Positions 22,928-33,974 of a stretch of DNA of 64,000 nucleotides are shown here, one piece after another. The stretch comes from Megaustenia siamemsis (Eukaryota > Mollusca > Gastropoda > Stylommatophora > Ariophantidae). Both the position numbers and the translations under genes were made by a program. The notes under the pieces were generated by a model. The model was given only the letters and a program-made list of their open reading frames with translations, had not been told where the DNA came from and made no database searches. The DNA lies in contig JAVIAB010000102.1 in NCBI GenBank assembly GCA_032433765.1, positions 16,325,232 through 16,389,231 of the forward strand, read 5' to 3'. The first letter of the stretch is position 1. The number at the start of each line of letters is the position of its first letter.

Positions 22928-23867
22928 TATAGTCCGTTCAGAAATTCGTGCACACAGAGTTTATTAATTATCTCGGAAAATGTTTGATGAATTTCTGTAA
23001 TTCTTTTTCGTGAAATCTTATTTTTTCACCGACATTCAGTCTGATTTTTTGCCCTACTGTCATGCAATTAGGAAAGATTTTTGCTTATTTGAGGTATATA
23101 AAAATATGATTTTCTTGCTTGTCCTAAATTTTAGGATTTTATAATACCCACATTTGTTTTAATCGAATCACCATTATAAAGGCAAATTTCACGTGCACAC
23201 CACACAATGTTAGCACACCACACAATCTTAGCGCACCACACAATCTTAGCACACCACACAATCTTAGCACACCACACAATCTATGCACACCACACAATCT
23301 TAGCACCGTTTCGTACTCTTAATTTGTAAGATCGCCACTACGAGGTTTTTTCCTTTTAGTAATTTCATTTCCGGTTTCTTGTTAAATTGGTCCAGAAGCG
23401 TATTTTGACAAAATATTTACTATTAATGAATATTCCTGTATGTGTGATAATTTGTAAGCTGTTGTGAAGTGACTACTTGATTTTAAAAACCATGAAGAGT
23501 TTAAAGTGTAAATTCATCACTATGCAAAAGGTAACTGTGTTATTGTACATGCACTTTTGCAAGGAATCTAAACGGGGTCGGTTATATTACTATTCGATGT
23601 AATACGGATAAGCCTTTGGCTTGCATTGTTAGAAAATTAATATAATTTACAGTAAAATCTAAAGTTTAGAACACGCGGTTTGATATTTTCCTAAAATTAT
23701 ATAAGAAAAAACGACTTGTGCAAAATTCAGACTACTTTTCTACTTAAATGTTATAAAATCTGAAGGTCGGTGAAAAAATAAGATTTCATGAAAAAGATTT
23801 ACAGAAATTCATCAGTTTCCGAGATAATTGATCAACTCCGTGGACACTCATTTCTGAACGATCTATA
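22928..23867. mobile_element. Non-autonomous DNA transposon with ~110-bp terminal inverted repeats
   Basis: The left end (22928-23039) and the reverse complement of the right end (23760-23867) match over about 105-110 bases with scattered changes. Both begin TATAG then CGTTCAGAAAT, share AATTATCTCGGAAA and ATGAATTTCTGTAA, and end TGAAATCTTATTTTTTCACC. TA at each outer edge fits the TA target duplication of Tc1/mariner-type elements. The roughly 720-bp interior has no transposase-like frame but contains an 18-bp minisatellite, so this is a MITE-like or internally replaced copy. A LINE A copy sits one base beyond its right end. Confidence 0.85.
23186..23306. repeat. 18-bp minisatellite inside the inverted-repeat element
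   Basis: About six units of ACACCACACAATCTTAGC with single-base variants (GTTAG, TATGC, GCGC). It lies wholly within the interior of the TIR element, so it probably expanded after or within the element. Confidence 0.9.
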
Positions 23868-23880
23868 CAAGCCTGGACGG

Positions 23881-24430
23881 AAGATGTACACAAGAGGTGA
23901 GATGCAGAATGGCCCAGGCAAAAGCAGCTTTCCAAAAAATGAGGACGATACTATGCAATCTATTTTTGACAATAGAAACAAGAAAAAGAGTTCTTAAATG
24001 TTATGTAGAGCCAGTCTTAACATATGGATGTGAATCATGGACAATAGGACAACAGACACGAAAATCACTGGAGTCTGTAGAAATGTGGTTTTACAGAAGA
24101 ATGTTGAGAATACCATGCAGCTAAAAGAGTAATGAAAACGTTCTGAAAGAGGCCAAAGCAAAAAGAGAGCTAATTTCCAATATTAGGAAGAAACAGTCAT
24201 CATGTTTTGGCCATGTAACGAGAAGAGAACAACTGAAATATATAGTAACAACTGGAAAAATTGAGGGACGAAGAGACAGATGGAAGCAAAGAGAAAAAAT
24301 ACCAGACAGCTTAAGAGAATGGCTTGGCAGAATGTCAAGAACAGAAATGATAAAAAACTGTCGAGATCGAAAGTTGTGGAGAGACATGATCACCTGCACC
24401 AGCAGGCCTGGTATTTGATGATGATGATAG
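23881..24430 (+). mobile_element. LINE family A 3' copy with 12-bp TSD
   Basis: AAGCCTGGACGG occurs at 23869-23880 and 24431-24442. The insert encodes MRCRMAQAKAAFQKMR, CYVEPVLTYGCESWTIGQQ and FYRRMLRIPC (23897-24124), then after a small deletion the KKSNENVLKEAKAKRE-like and WLGRM-like blocks, and it ends TTTGATGATGATGATAG. The RT domain is missing by 5' truncation. Of the family A copies it has the cleanest ends and the fewest lesions upstream of the deletion near 24120. Confidence 0.94.
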
Positions 24431-24442
24431 AAGCCTGGACGG

Positions 24443-24955
24443 TGAGAGGAACTTTTAACCGCACTAAAGATATTCCCCAAGCGCACCTCTACCGCAGCTT
24501 CTAACTTTCACAACCAATTCGCTATTTCACTTATATAGCTGTTATTTATGTAGTGACCTGTTGAGGACAACTGCAGCTCAGCAGATATGGTCGTCCCAGT
24601 GGCAGTTGCTAGCTTAACCCTGGCTCAGCCCTTAATCCCAATCGTCGCCTGCGACAGGACGTCCTACCCCCCCCCCCCCCACACACACAAGTAGCTAACA
24701 TGGCAGGTGGTCTACTTTCCTATCGCTATGGTTTTGTTTAACTGAGGCTCGATCGAGCAATTAATTTGTGGAGGCACTTTTTCTTGCTTTTATTGTGTAC
24801 AGACCACACATATGGAATGTTATACTTTTGGTATATGTATATATGTGTGTATGTATGTGTATATATAATAATTAGTGTTATTATAATTATTATTTAAGAA
24901 AGTAATAATAATATAAGCACGAATAGTTGTTCATATGGTATAGGTTGATAAGAAA
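24443..24955. other. Unassigned spacer with C14 tract and AT-rich simple sequence
   Basis: No gene recognised. A run of 14 C at 24667-24680 is followed by (AC)5. A (TG/TA)-type alternating tract lies at about 24830-24870. The rest is complex single-copy-like sequence. Confidence 0.5.
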
Positions 24956-25768
24956 TGTGTGAGTGAGTGAGTGAGTGGGTGAGTGAGTGAGTGAGTGGGT
25001 GGGTGAGTGAATGGGTGAGTGAGTGGGTGGGTGAGTGAGTGAGTGAGCGGGTGGCTGAGTGAGTGGGTGGGTGAGTGAGTGGGTGAGTGAGTGGGTAGTG
25101 AGTGAGTGAGTGGGTGGGTGAGTGAGTGGGTGAGTGAGTGAGTGAGTGGGTGAGTGAGTAAGTGAGTGGGTGAGTGAGTGGGTGAGTGAGTGAGTGGGTG
25201 ATTGAGTGGGTGAGTGAGTGAGTTAGTGAATGAGTGAGTGAGTAAATGCTTGAGTGAGTGATTGAATGAGTAAGTTAGTTAGTTAGTTAGTTATTGAGTG
25301 TGTGGGTGGGTGGGTGAGTGAGTGAATGAGTGAATGAGTGGATGAGTGAGTGGGTCAGTGAATTGGCGAGTGAGTAGGTGAGTGAGTTAGTGAATGAGTG
25401 AGTGAGTGAGTGAGTGAGTGAGTGAGTGGGTGAATGAGTGTGTGAGTGGGTGAATGAGTGAGAGAGTGAATGAGTGAGTGAGTGGGTGAGTGAGTGAATG
25501 AGTGAGTGGGTGAGTGAGTTAGTGAATGAGTGAGCGAGCGAGTGAGTGAGTGAGGGTGAGTGGGTGAGTGGGTGAGTGAGTGAGTTAGTGAATGAGTGAG
25601 CGAGCGAGGAGTGAGTGAGCGAGTGAGTGAGCAAGTGAGTGGGTGAGTGAGTTAGTAAATTAGTGAGCGAGCGAGTGAGTGAGTGAGTGAGCAAGCGAGA
25701 GAGTGAATGTGCGAGTCAGTTAGTGAGTGAATGAACGAGCGAGTGAGTGAGTGAGCGGGTGAGTGAGT
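24956..25768. repeat. Degenerate (GTGA)n array
   Basis: About 200 units of GTGA with frequent GTGG, ATGA, GCGA and GTTA substitutions. Some positions show local super-patterns of 12 to 28 bp, such as GTGAGTGAGTGGGTGAGTGA. Minus-strand LTHSLTHS frames are artefacts. Confidence 0.95.
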
Positions 25769-25819
25769 AAACAAGCATGCAAGTAAACAAAACACAAATG
25801 TTTTCTTTTCCTCTCGTAG

Positions 25820-26030
25820 CAAACATTAGTTCATTGTCCACCATTGGTCTAACACGTGAGGGAGTCACACCAAATACCTGTCGACTTAACACCAATGGAG
25901 TTTATTCACTTGATAATTTTGTTTGGCAAAATCAACATCTCTTGTTGTGCACCCCAATACATGTTGTTTATGAAACTGTTCATGGCAATTAGTGCAACAC
26001 TGTTTTCTTTTTTGATTAAAATAAAATAAA
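25820..26030 (+). other. Candidate host terminal coding exon
   Basis: A strong 3' splice acceptor is visible: the pyrimidine tract TTTTCTTTTCCTCTCGTAG ends at 25819. From there a frame stays open for 57 codons, NISSLSTIGLTREG through HVVYETVHGN, to TAG at 25990-25992, and two overlapping AATAAA polyadenylation signals lie at 26020-26030. Acceptor, stop and poly(A) signal in the right order is what a last exon looks like; the split codon means phase 1. No domain is recognised and no upstream exon was found in the window, since the sequence before it is a GTGA array. It could equally be chance or the end of an unrecognised mobile element. Confidence 0.3.
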
Positions 26031-26172
26031 TTAAGTCAAACAAATGTGACAAATTCTAAAGAAGGACAAATTAGAAAATAACGTGAATTAGAGTAAGTGG
26101 GGTAATGTGTCACAATAACTGAATTTGAAGTGGTGAAGAATAGAGAGATCGTACACAGTAGAAGTATATGCC

Positions 26173-26547
26173 TGCTTGCGAGCGCTCGATGGCTAAAGTA
26201 AACTAAACTATTCGTAGACTATAGAATTCATCTGCATCAATCGCCATTAAAAGGACGTTAAGTGGGCGTGTCTACGTTGTGTTGTGGTTTGCAGTATAAC
26301 TGTGATATTTGCGTCTTTCGGTCCAACACATCCGACTTCAGCACGACATTTTTGAGTACCGGGTTGTCTTCTCTCTTCGATCCCTACTCGCTTGGCCAGA
26401 CTAGACAGGTTAGTCTGTTACTAGAGGCACCGCGGAGAGGTGGAGCAGGGTCTGGATGGTTCTGGTTCACCGATCCTGGCGCAAGCCATCAGCTGTGGGT
26501 CGCTGACAACTTCCAGCTGTGGTGCTGTGAGGCGCGCCTTCGCCTCC
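26173..26547 (+). mobile_element. Dispersed 375-bp repeat, copy 1
   Basis: Runs from TGCTTGCGAGCGCTCGATGG to GGCGCGCCTTCGCCTCC and is roughly 90 percent or more identical by eye to 37593-37968. It has no terminal inverted repeats and no tRNA-like boxes. A frame of 99 codons (26262-26561) is shared in part with the other copy, but there it ends after 86 codons, so coding is doubtful. It may be a SINE-like or other non-autonomous element. No target-site duplication was found for this copy. Confidence 0.75.
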
Positions 26548-27102
26548 GTGGAAACATATAGAAGTTAAGAGAGTTGCGGAAGTGGTAGCACTTCTCTGAC
26601 CTTGACAATCGGCTAGTAATAAGTAACTCAGAGGTCATGTCTCTGGAAGTAAATAGAATTATAGGTCAAGTGCGAATTTCCTGCTGATTATAGTGTATAA
26701 CCTTGACCTGTTAACAATGAAAGTTATTGCAAACCAAGAAGATTCAATCACGAATTGTTTGTGTTAGGAGGGCGACACTTCATCATCATTCCTGTGGTGA
26801 GACCATTAGCAACTGACTCCAGGATATTTTAGATCGAGTCTCCCGGAGCTACTGAGTTTAGTGCTCTGTGCACACCGTGAGTTGTGCTTTTCACCCGGAT
26901 GGTGTTTCTATATTACGATTGCTCACGAAGAATGCTGTTGTCGTATAGGGAAAGACAGTTCAGCTGCGTTCACTTTTGGTGCCGTATGGCCTTATATCTT
27001 TTGGTATGTGCTGTAACGGCTATGATGGGATTACAGCTGCCTTTCCTTCTTTGGATATTCGATGAAATGTTAATTCGGATGATTCCACTGGCACGGGCGG
27101 TT
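26548..27102. other. Unassigned complex sequence
   Basis: Single-copy-like sequence with higher GC than neighbouring spacers. A plus-strand frame of 83 codons at 26884-27135 is moderately hydrophobic (YLLVCAVTAMMGLQLPFLLW) but its end overlaps the 87-bp array, and I see no splice or conserved domain support. Confidence 0.4.
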
Positions 27103-28062
27103 GAGCAATTATGGACTTTCATTTGTTTGCGGTGATACCGGAGCCTTCGAATAGCTATAACAATAACTAGATCGAGTGAGGGAGCCAATGAGCAATTATG
27201 GACTTTCATTTGTTTGCGGTGATACCGGGGCCTTCGAATAGCTATAACAATAACTAGATCGAGTGAGGGAGCCAATGAGCAATTATGGACTTTCATTTGT
27301 TTGCGGTGATACCGGGGCCTTCGAATAGCTATAACAATAACTAGATCGAGTGAGGGAGCCAATGAGCAATTATGGACTTTCATTTGTTTGCGGTGATACC
27401 GGGGCCTTCGAATAGCTATAACAATAACTAGATCGAGTGAGGGAGCCAATGAGCAATTATGGATTTTCATTTGTTTGCGGTGATACCGGGGCCTTCGAAT
27501 AGCTATAACAATAACTAGATCGAGTGAGGGAGCCAATGAGCAATTATGGACTTTCATTTGTTTGCGGTGATACCGGGGCCTTCGAATAGCTATAACAATA
27601 ACTAGATCGAGTGAGGGAGCCAATGAGCAATTATGGATTTTCATTTGTTTGCGGTGATACCGGGGCCTTCGAATAGCTATAACAATAACTAGATCGAGTG
27701 AGGGAGCCAATGAGCAATTATGGACTTTCATTGTTTGCGGTGATACCGGGCCTTCGAATAGCTATAACAATAACTAGATCGATGAGGGAGCCAATGAGCA
27801 ATTATGGACTTTCATTTGTTTGCGGTGATACCGGGGCCTTCGAATAGCTATAACAATAACTAGATCGATGAGGGAGCCAATGAGCATTATGGACTTTCAT
27901 TTGTTTGCGATGATACCGGGGACCTTCGAATAGCTATAACAATAACAGATCGATGAGGGAGCCAATGAGCAATTATGGATTTTCATTGTTTGCGGTGATA
28001 CCGGGGCCTTCGAATAGCTATAACAATAACTAGATCGATGAGGGAGCCAATGAGCAATTAGA
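27103..28062. repeat. 87-bp tandem repeat, about 11 copies
   Basis: Long unit, 87 bp (starts at 27103, 27190, 27277), beginning GAGCAATTATGGACTTTCAT and containing GGTGATACCGGGGCCTTCGA and TAACTAGATCGAGTGAGGGA. The first seven copies are almost identical; from about 27720 each copy carries one or more single-base deletions (CATTGTTTG, GATCGATGAGG). Because 87 is 29 codons, the minus strand is open for 253 codons across the clean copies and closes where the deletions begin. Confidence 0.96.
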
Positions 28063-28170
28063 TCAAACCATTTAGGCAAGAATTAGAGAATACAAAACTA
28101 GAAACTCATCAAGCTTTGCGATCGATAGAAATTTTTGAGAGTACAGACAGATGATACCCCATCAAGCACA

Positions 28171-31100
28171 CGATAGAAGACAGATCGATAGAAGATATAT
28201 CGATAGAAGACAGATCGATAGAAGACAGATCGATAGAAGATATATCGATAGAAGATATATCGATAGAAGACAGATCGATAGAAGATATATCGATAGAAGA
28301 TATATCGATAGAAGACAGATCGATAGAAGACAGATCGATAGAAGACATATCGATAGAAGACATATCGATAGAAGACATATCGATAGAAGACAGATCGATA
28401 GAAGACAGATCGATAGAAGACATATCGATAGAAGACATACCGATAGAAGACATACCGATAGAAGACATACCGATAGAAGACAGATCGATAGAAGACATAC
28501 CGATAGAAGACATATCGATAGAAGACAGATCGATAGAAGACAGATCGATAGAAGACAGACCGATAGAAGACATACCGATAGAAGACAGATCGATAGAAGA
28601 CAGATCGATAGAAGACAGACCGATAGAAGACAGATCGATAGAAGACAGATCGATAGAAGACATATCGATAAAAGACAGATCGATAGAAGACATATCGATA
28701 GAAGACAGATCGATAGAAGACATACCGATAGAAGACATATCGATAGAAGACAGATCGATAGAAGACAGATCGATAGAAGACAGACCGATAGAAGACAGAT
28801 CGATAGAAGACATATCGATAGAAGACAGATCGATAGAAGACATATCGATAGAAGACAGATCGATAGAAGACAGATCGATAGAAGATATCGATAGAAGACA
28901 TATCGATAGAAGACAGATCGATAGAAGACAGATCGATAGAAGACATACCGATAGAAGACAGACCGATAGAAGACAGACCGATAGAAGACATACCGATAGA
29001 AGACATACCGATAGAAGACAGACCGATAGAAGACAGACCGATAGAAGACATACCGATAGAAGACAGATCGATAGAAGACATACCGATAGAAGACAGACCG
29101 ATAGAAGACAGACCGATAGAAGACATACCGATAGAAGACAGATCGATAGAAGACAGACCGATAGAAGACATACCGATAGAAGACAGATCGATAGAAGACA
29201 GACCGATAGAAGACAGACCGATAGAAGACAGACCGATAGAAGACATACCGATAGAAGACAGATCGATAGAAGACAGACCGATAGAAGACATACCGATAGA
29301 AGACAGATCGATAGAAGACATACCGATAGAAGACATACCGATAGAAGACAGATCGATAGAAGACATACCGATAGAAGACAGATCGATAGAAGACAGACCG
29401 ATAGAAGACATACCGATAGAAGACATACCGATAGAAGACAGATCGATAGAAGACATACCGATAGAAGACATACCGATAGAAGACAGATCGATAGAAGACA
29501 TACCGATAGAAGACATACCGATAGAAGACAGATCGATAGAAGACAGACCGATAGAAGACACACCGATAGAAGACAGAACGATAGAAGACATACCGATAGA
29601 AGACAGAACGATAGAAGACACACCGATAGAAGACAGATCGATAGAAGACAGATCGATAGAAGACAGACCGATAGAAGACACACCGATAGAAGACAGACCG
29701 ATAGAAGACAGACCGATAGAAGACAGATCGATAGAAGACACACCGATAGAAGACACACCGATAGAAGACAGATCGATAGAAGACACACCGATAGAAGACA
29801 GATCGATAGAAGACACACCGATAGAAGACACACCGATAGAAGACACACCGATAGAAGACACACCGATAGAAGACACACCGATAGAAGACACACCGATAGA
29901 AGACAGAACGATAGAAGACATACCGATAGAAGACAGAACGATAGAAGACACACCGATAGAAGACAGAACGATAGAAGACACACCGATAGAAGACAGAACG
30001 ATAGAAGACATACCGATAGAAGACAGACCGATAGAAGACAGATCGATAGAAGACAGACCGATAGAAGACAGACCGATAGAAGACAGAACGATAGAAGACA
30101 GAACGATAGAAGACAGATCGATAGAAGACATACCGGTAGAAGACATACCGATAGAAGACAGACCGATAGAAGACAGACCGATAGAAGACAGAACGATAGA
30201 AGACAGATCGATAGAAGACATACCGATAGAAGACAGACCGATAGAAGAAAGACCGATAGAAGACAGACCGATAGAAGACAGACCGATAGAAGACAGATCG
30301 ATAGAAGAAAGACCGATAGAAGACACACCGATAGAAGACAGATCGATAGAAGAAAGACCGATAGAAGACACACCGATAGAAGACAGATCGATAGAAGACA
30401 GATCGATAGAAGACAGACCGATAGAAGACACACCGATAGAAGACAGACCGATAGAAGACAGATCGATAGAAGAAAGACCGATAGAAGACACACCGATAGA
30501 AGACAGATCGATAGAAGACAGATCGATAGAAGAAAGACCGATAGAAGACACACCGATAGAAGACAGACCGATAGAAGACAGACCGATAGAAGACAGATCG
30601 ATAGAAGAAAGACCGATAGAAGACATACCGATAGAAGACAGATCGATAGAAGAAAGACCGATAGAAGACATACCGATAGAAGACAGAACGATAGAAGACA
30701 GATCGATAGAAGACAGACCGATAGAAGACATACCGATAGAAGAAAGACCGATAGAAGACAGATCGATAGAAGACAGACCGATAGAAGACAGATTGATAGA
30801 AGACAGACCGATAGAAGACAGACCGATAGAAGAAAGACCGATAGAAGACATACCGATAGAAGAAGACCGATAGAAGACATACCGATAGAAGACAGATCGA
30901 TAGAAGACATACCGATAGAAGACATACCGATAGAAGACAGATCGATAGAAGACATACCGATAGAAGACATACCGATAGAAGACAGATCGATAGAAGACAT
31001 ACCGATAGAAGACATACCGATAGAAGACAGATCGATAGAAGACATACCGATAGAAGACATACCGATAGAAGACAGATCGATAGAAGACATACCGATAGAA

Positions 31101-31510
31101 GACATATCGATAGAAGACAGATCGATAGAAGACATACCGATAGAAGACATACGATAGAAGACATACCGATAGAAGACAGATCGATAGAAGACATACCGAT
31201 AGAAGACAGATCGATAGAAGAAAGACCGATAGAAGACATACCGATAGAAGACAGATCGATAGAAGACATACCGATAGAAGACAGATCGATAGAAGACAGA
31301 CCGATAGAAGACAGATCGATAGAAGACAGACCGATAGAAGACAGATCGATAGAAGACAGACCGATAGAAGAAAGACCGATAGAAGACATACCGATAGAAG
31401 ACAGATCGATAGAAGACATACCGATAGAAGACAGATCGATAGAAGACATACCGATAGAAGACAGATCGATAGAAGAAAGACTGATGGAAGACAGACCGAT
31501 AGATCGATAG
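28171..31510. repeat. 15-bp minisatellite array, about 222 copies
   Basis: Unit CGATAGAAGACAGAT, 15 bp, with a variable window ACAGATC, ACATACC, ACAGACC, ACACACC, ACAGAAC or AAAGACC. Subtypes are zoned: ATATATC types at the left edge, ACACACC around 29.5-30.6 kb, alternating CATACC and CAGATC on the right. Three small deletions shift phase: -2 near 28884, -1 near 30864 and -1 near 31150. Open frames exceeding 1,100 codons on the minus strand (SSIGLSSIDL, YRSVF, LSVCL) simply reflect the 5-codon period and change frame at these shifts; none is a gene. Confidence 0.97.
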
Positions 31511-31780
31511 CTTGTTGTGTTTGGGCCAATAATACACAGATAGCACTTCGCCCAAAACGAACAACCCCCACTTTCGGCATCTCTTTGAAGCACTCTGAAG
31601 GAGGGACAAGGTCCTGGTGTTGGGACCGAAAGTTGAGTTGCGGGGGATGCCGACGATACGCTACAGACTGCCTTAGAGTCCCTCTCTCCGGATTTTCTGT
31701 TTGGGTTTTCTCCCGTAGCCTTCGAACTCTCCCGAGTCTTCTCACAAGGCAGTGAGCGAACTGGTCAAGAAAGCCGATTT
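31511..31780. other. Unassigned complex sequence
   Basis: About 270 bp of mixed-composition sequence with CGGATTTTCTGTTTGGGTTT near its middle. It has the feel of a dispersed element but no second copy occurs in the window and no ends were recognised. Confidence 0.4.
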
Positions 31781-32372
31781 GATCATTGTTTCAATAACTA
31801 AAAAGTACTTGTGATCATTGTTTCAATAACTAAAATGTACTTGTGATCATTGTTTCAATAACTAAAAGTACTTGTGATCATTGTTTCAATAACTAAAAGT
31901 ACTTGTGATCATTGTTTCAATAACTAAAATGTACTTGTGATCATTGTTTCAATAACTAAAAGTACTTGTGATCATTGTTTCAATAACTAAAAAGTACTTG
32001 TGATCATTGTTTCAATAACTAAAAAGTACTTATGATCATTGTTTCAATAACTAAAAAGTACTTGTGATCATTGTTTCAATAACTAAAAGTACTTGTGATC
32101 ATTGTTTCAATAACTAAAAGTACTTGTGATCACGGTTTCAATAACTAAAAGTACTTGTGATCACGGTTTCAATAACTAAAAGTACTTGTTATAACTGTTT
32201 CAATAACTAAAAGTACTTGTTATAACTGTTTCAATAACTAAAAGTACTTGTTATAACTGTTTCAATAACTAAAAGTACTTGTTATAACTGTTTTAATAAC
32301 TAAAATGTATTTATTACTGTTTCAATAACTAAAAGTACTTGTTATAACTGTTTTAATAAATAATAGGTACTT
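31781..32372. repeat. 31/32-bp minisatellite, about 19 copies
   Basis: Core GTTTCAATAACTAAAAGTAC then TTGTGATCATT. Length alternates between 31 and 32 bp by the number of A residues after AACT. Three subtypes occur as blocks from left to right: GATCATTG, GATCACGG, then TATAACTG, so subtype boundaries mark stepwise expansion. Confidence 0.94.
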
Positions 32373-32923
32373 ACTACTTGTGATGACTGTTTCCAAAAAA
32401 AAAAAAAAAGGCACTAGTGATAAATGTGTGAAAATTGAAATGTTCTCGAGATAATGTCTGCAAGATATTTATTAAATGTGATTCAATACCTGAAAGAATA
32501 CCCACCTCAAATAATTCCTTTCCCCGCCCAAAATGATCCTAGCGGGAGCTTTAGTCCCGTGTTTGTTGTTATTTTGTTACCGTGACGGTGTATCACTGGC
32601 GGCAGTTGAGCATAAACAATTTCTTGATGTGCTCATGGGGTGCTTGTCTATTGTTGCTCGTTTCAGGGGTAGACAATGAGGCAGATCACTGATCGATCAG
32701 GAAAGTGATTCTTTCAAACAAATCAGGCTCATCGTGTAGTGGAGACTTGTTTATTTTCATTTGTAGGAGAGTCAGAGAGAGTATAAGTTACTTCCTGAGT
32801 GCTAATTACTGATTACAAGAATCTGTCTCGCAGCATACATGACAGACCTATAGGTATTTAATTCTTCAAAGTATGAAATGGCCGTTGTTGATTGTCTACG
32901 TGCATTCAAGCACAAAACTGTGT
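32373..32923. other. Unassigned spacer
   Basis: Single-copy-like sequence after an A-rich run at 32394-32409. No exon, RNA gene or repeat family recognised. A palindromic GATCACTGATCGATC lies at about 32685-32699. Confidence 0.5.
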
Positions 32924-32931
32924 AAGTCAGG

Positions 32932-33522
32932 GCATCATCATCAAGTCACCGCAACGAAGGTTGGCTACCATGGAGCGCCATTCTGCTCTGTCTCTTGTTT
33001 TGGTGGTGCAGGTTGTCATAGGTTGATTTGTCAATCTTTTCATGTTACTCGTCCATGTTATTCTTGGTCTGCCTCAGTCTCTTTTACCCTGTATTTTCCC
33101 TTACAAGAATACTTTTAGTAGGCTATTGTGTCTTTTAACATGGCCCAAAAATCTCATTTGTTTGTTTGAATTGTGTTTAGTAGTTCTCTTTTCATTTTTA
33201 GTTGTTTTAAGACTTCATCGTTTGTTTTCTTTTATTTCCATCCAATTCTACCTATTCTTCTCTATATCAAAATTTCAAAGGCTTCAATTCTCTGTTCTGT
33301 TTTCTTGTCTAATGTCCATGTTTCTGCACCATATAGGAATTTTGAGAAGATATAACATTTTACTATTCTTAGTTTTAACCCTGGTGTTATCTTTTTAGAT
33401 ATTAGTATATTTTTCATGACATTAAAATTACTTTTTTTTCCCATTCATATTCTTTTGTTTATTTCAGCTTTACATTTTCCATCACTGGTTATAGTATGGC
33501 CAAGCTAGTTGTAGTTCTGAAC
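32932..33522 (-). mobile_element. LINE family C 3' copy with 8-bp TSD
   Basis: AAGTCAGG occurs at 32924-32931 and 33523-33530. The minus strand encodes KKITPGLKLRIVKCYIFSKF and LYGAETWTLDKKTEQRIEAF (33262-33444), then C-terminal tail sequence, and ends in a GATGATGATGCC tail at the left. The blocks match the C copy at 13.6-15.7 kb. The 5' truncation removed RT. Stops and frameshifts are present in the tail. Confidence 0.85.
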
Positions 33523-33744
33523 AAGTCAGGTCAAGTCAGTATAGTATCCGGTGCGATGTTTCCGAATATCTTTGTTTTTTTTCTATATTTGCTAATGCAC
33601 ATCAATGAGAAATCACAGAGAACTTGGAATGAAAGCCGCGACAGAAGCTGTTAGAGAAATTAGTTTCAGGCAGCGACTATTGAAGATCGAAGTGGGACAA
33701 AACTACTGCGGAGTCGTCCTATACTAGTAGTGTGTACAACCAGC

Positions 33745-33880
33745 AAGCTACATGAACTGTCTTGGTATAATGGGCGGTCTAGATGTAAGACCTCGGCTTC
33801 TTAATTGGAAGATTTTGAGTTCGAATTTCACCAAAGACGATGAGAATTTTTCTACATTTTTTCCATTACTCTCACTCATT
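33745..33880 (+). mobile_element. Possible tRNA-derived SINE head, third family
   Basis: TGGGCGGTCTAGATGTAAGA resembles an A-box region and TTGAGTTCGAATTTC resembles a B box (GGTTCGAATCC), spaced about 37 bases apart as in tRNA-derived elements. CACCAAAGACGATGAGAATT follows. Ends and target-site duplication are not visible. A weaker look-alike is at 39.8 kb. Confidence 0.45.
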
Positions 33881-33974
33881 TTTAATTTTTGAAATCTATG
33901 TATAGATTTTGATTTGTTTTCTGCTGTGCTGCCTTTTCGGTTATTTGTTTGAGAGTATTAGTGCGCTGATACGT

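Noticed and set aside
26884..27135. Small membrane protein gene of 83 codons
   Set aside because: The frame is only mildly hydrophobic, overlaps the first 87-bp repeat unit, and has no splice, homology or poly(A) support.
28098..31745. Very long minus-strand open frames (over 1,100 codons) as a giant repeat protein
   Set aside because: The 15-bp monomer contains no stop in several frames, so all three minus frames are open at once and change identity at each small deletion. There is no start context or unique domain.
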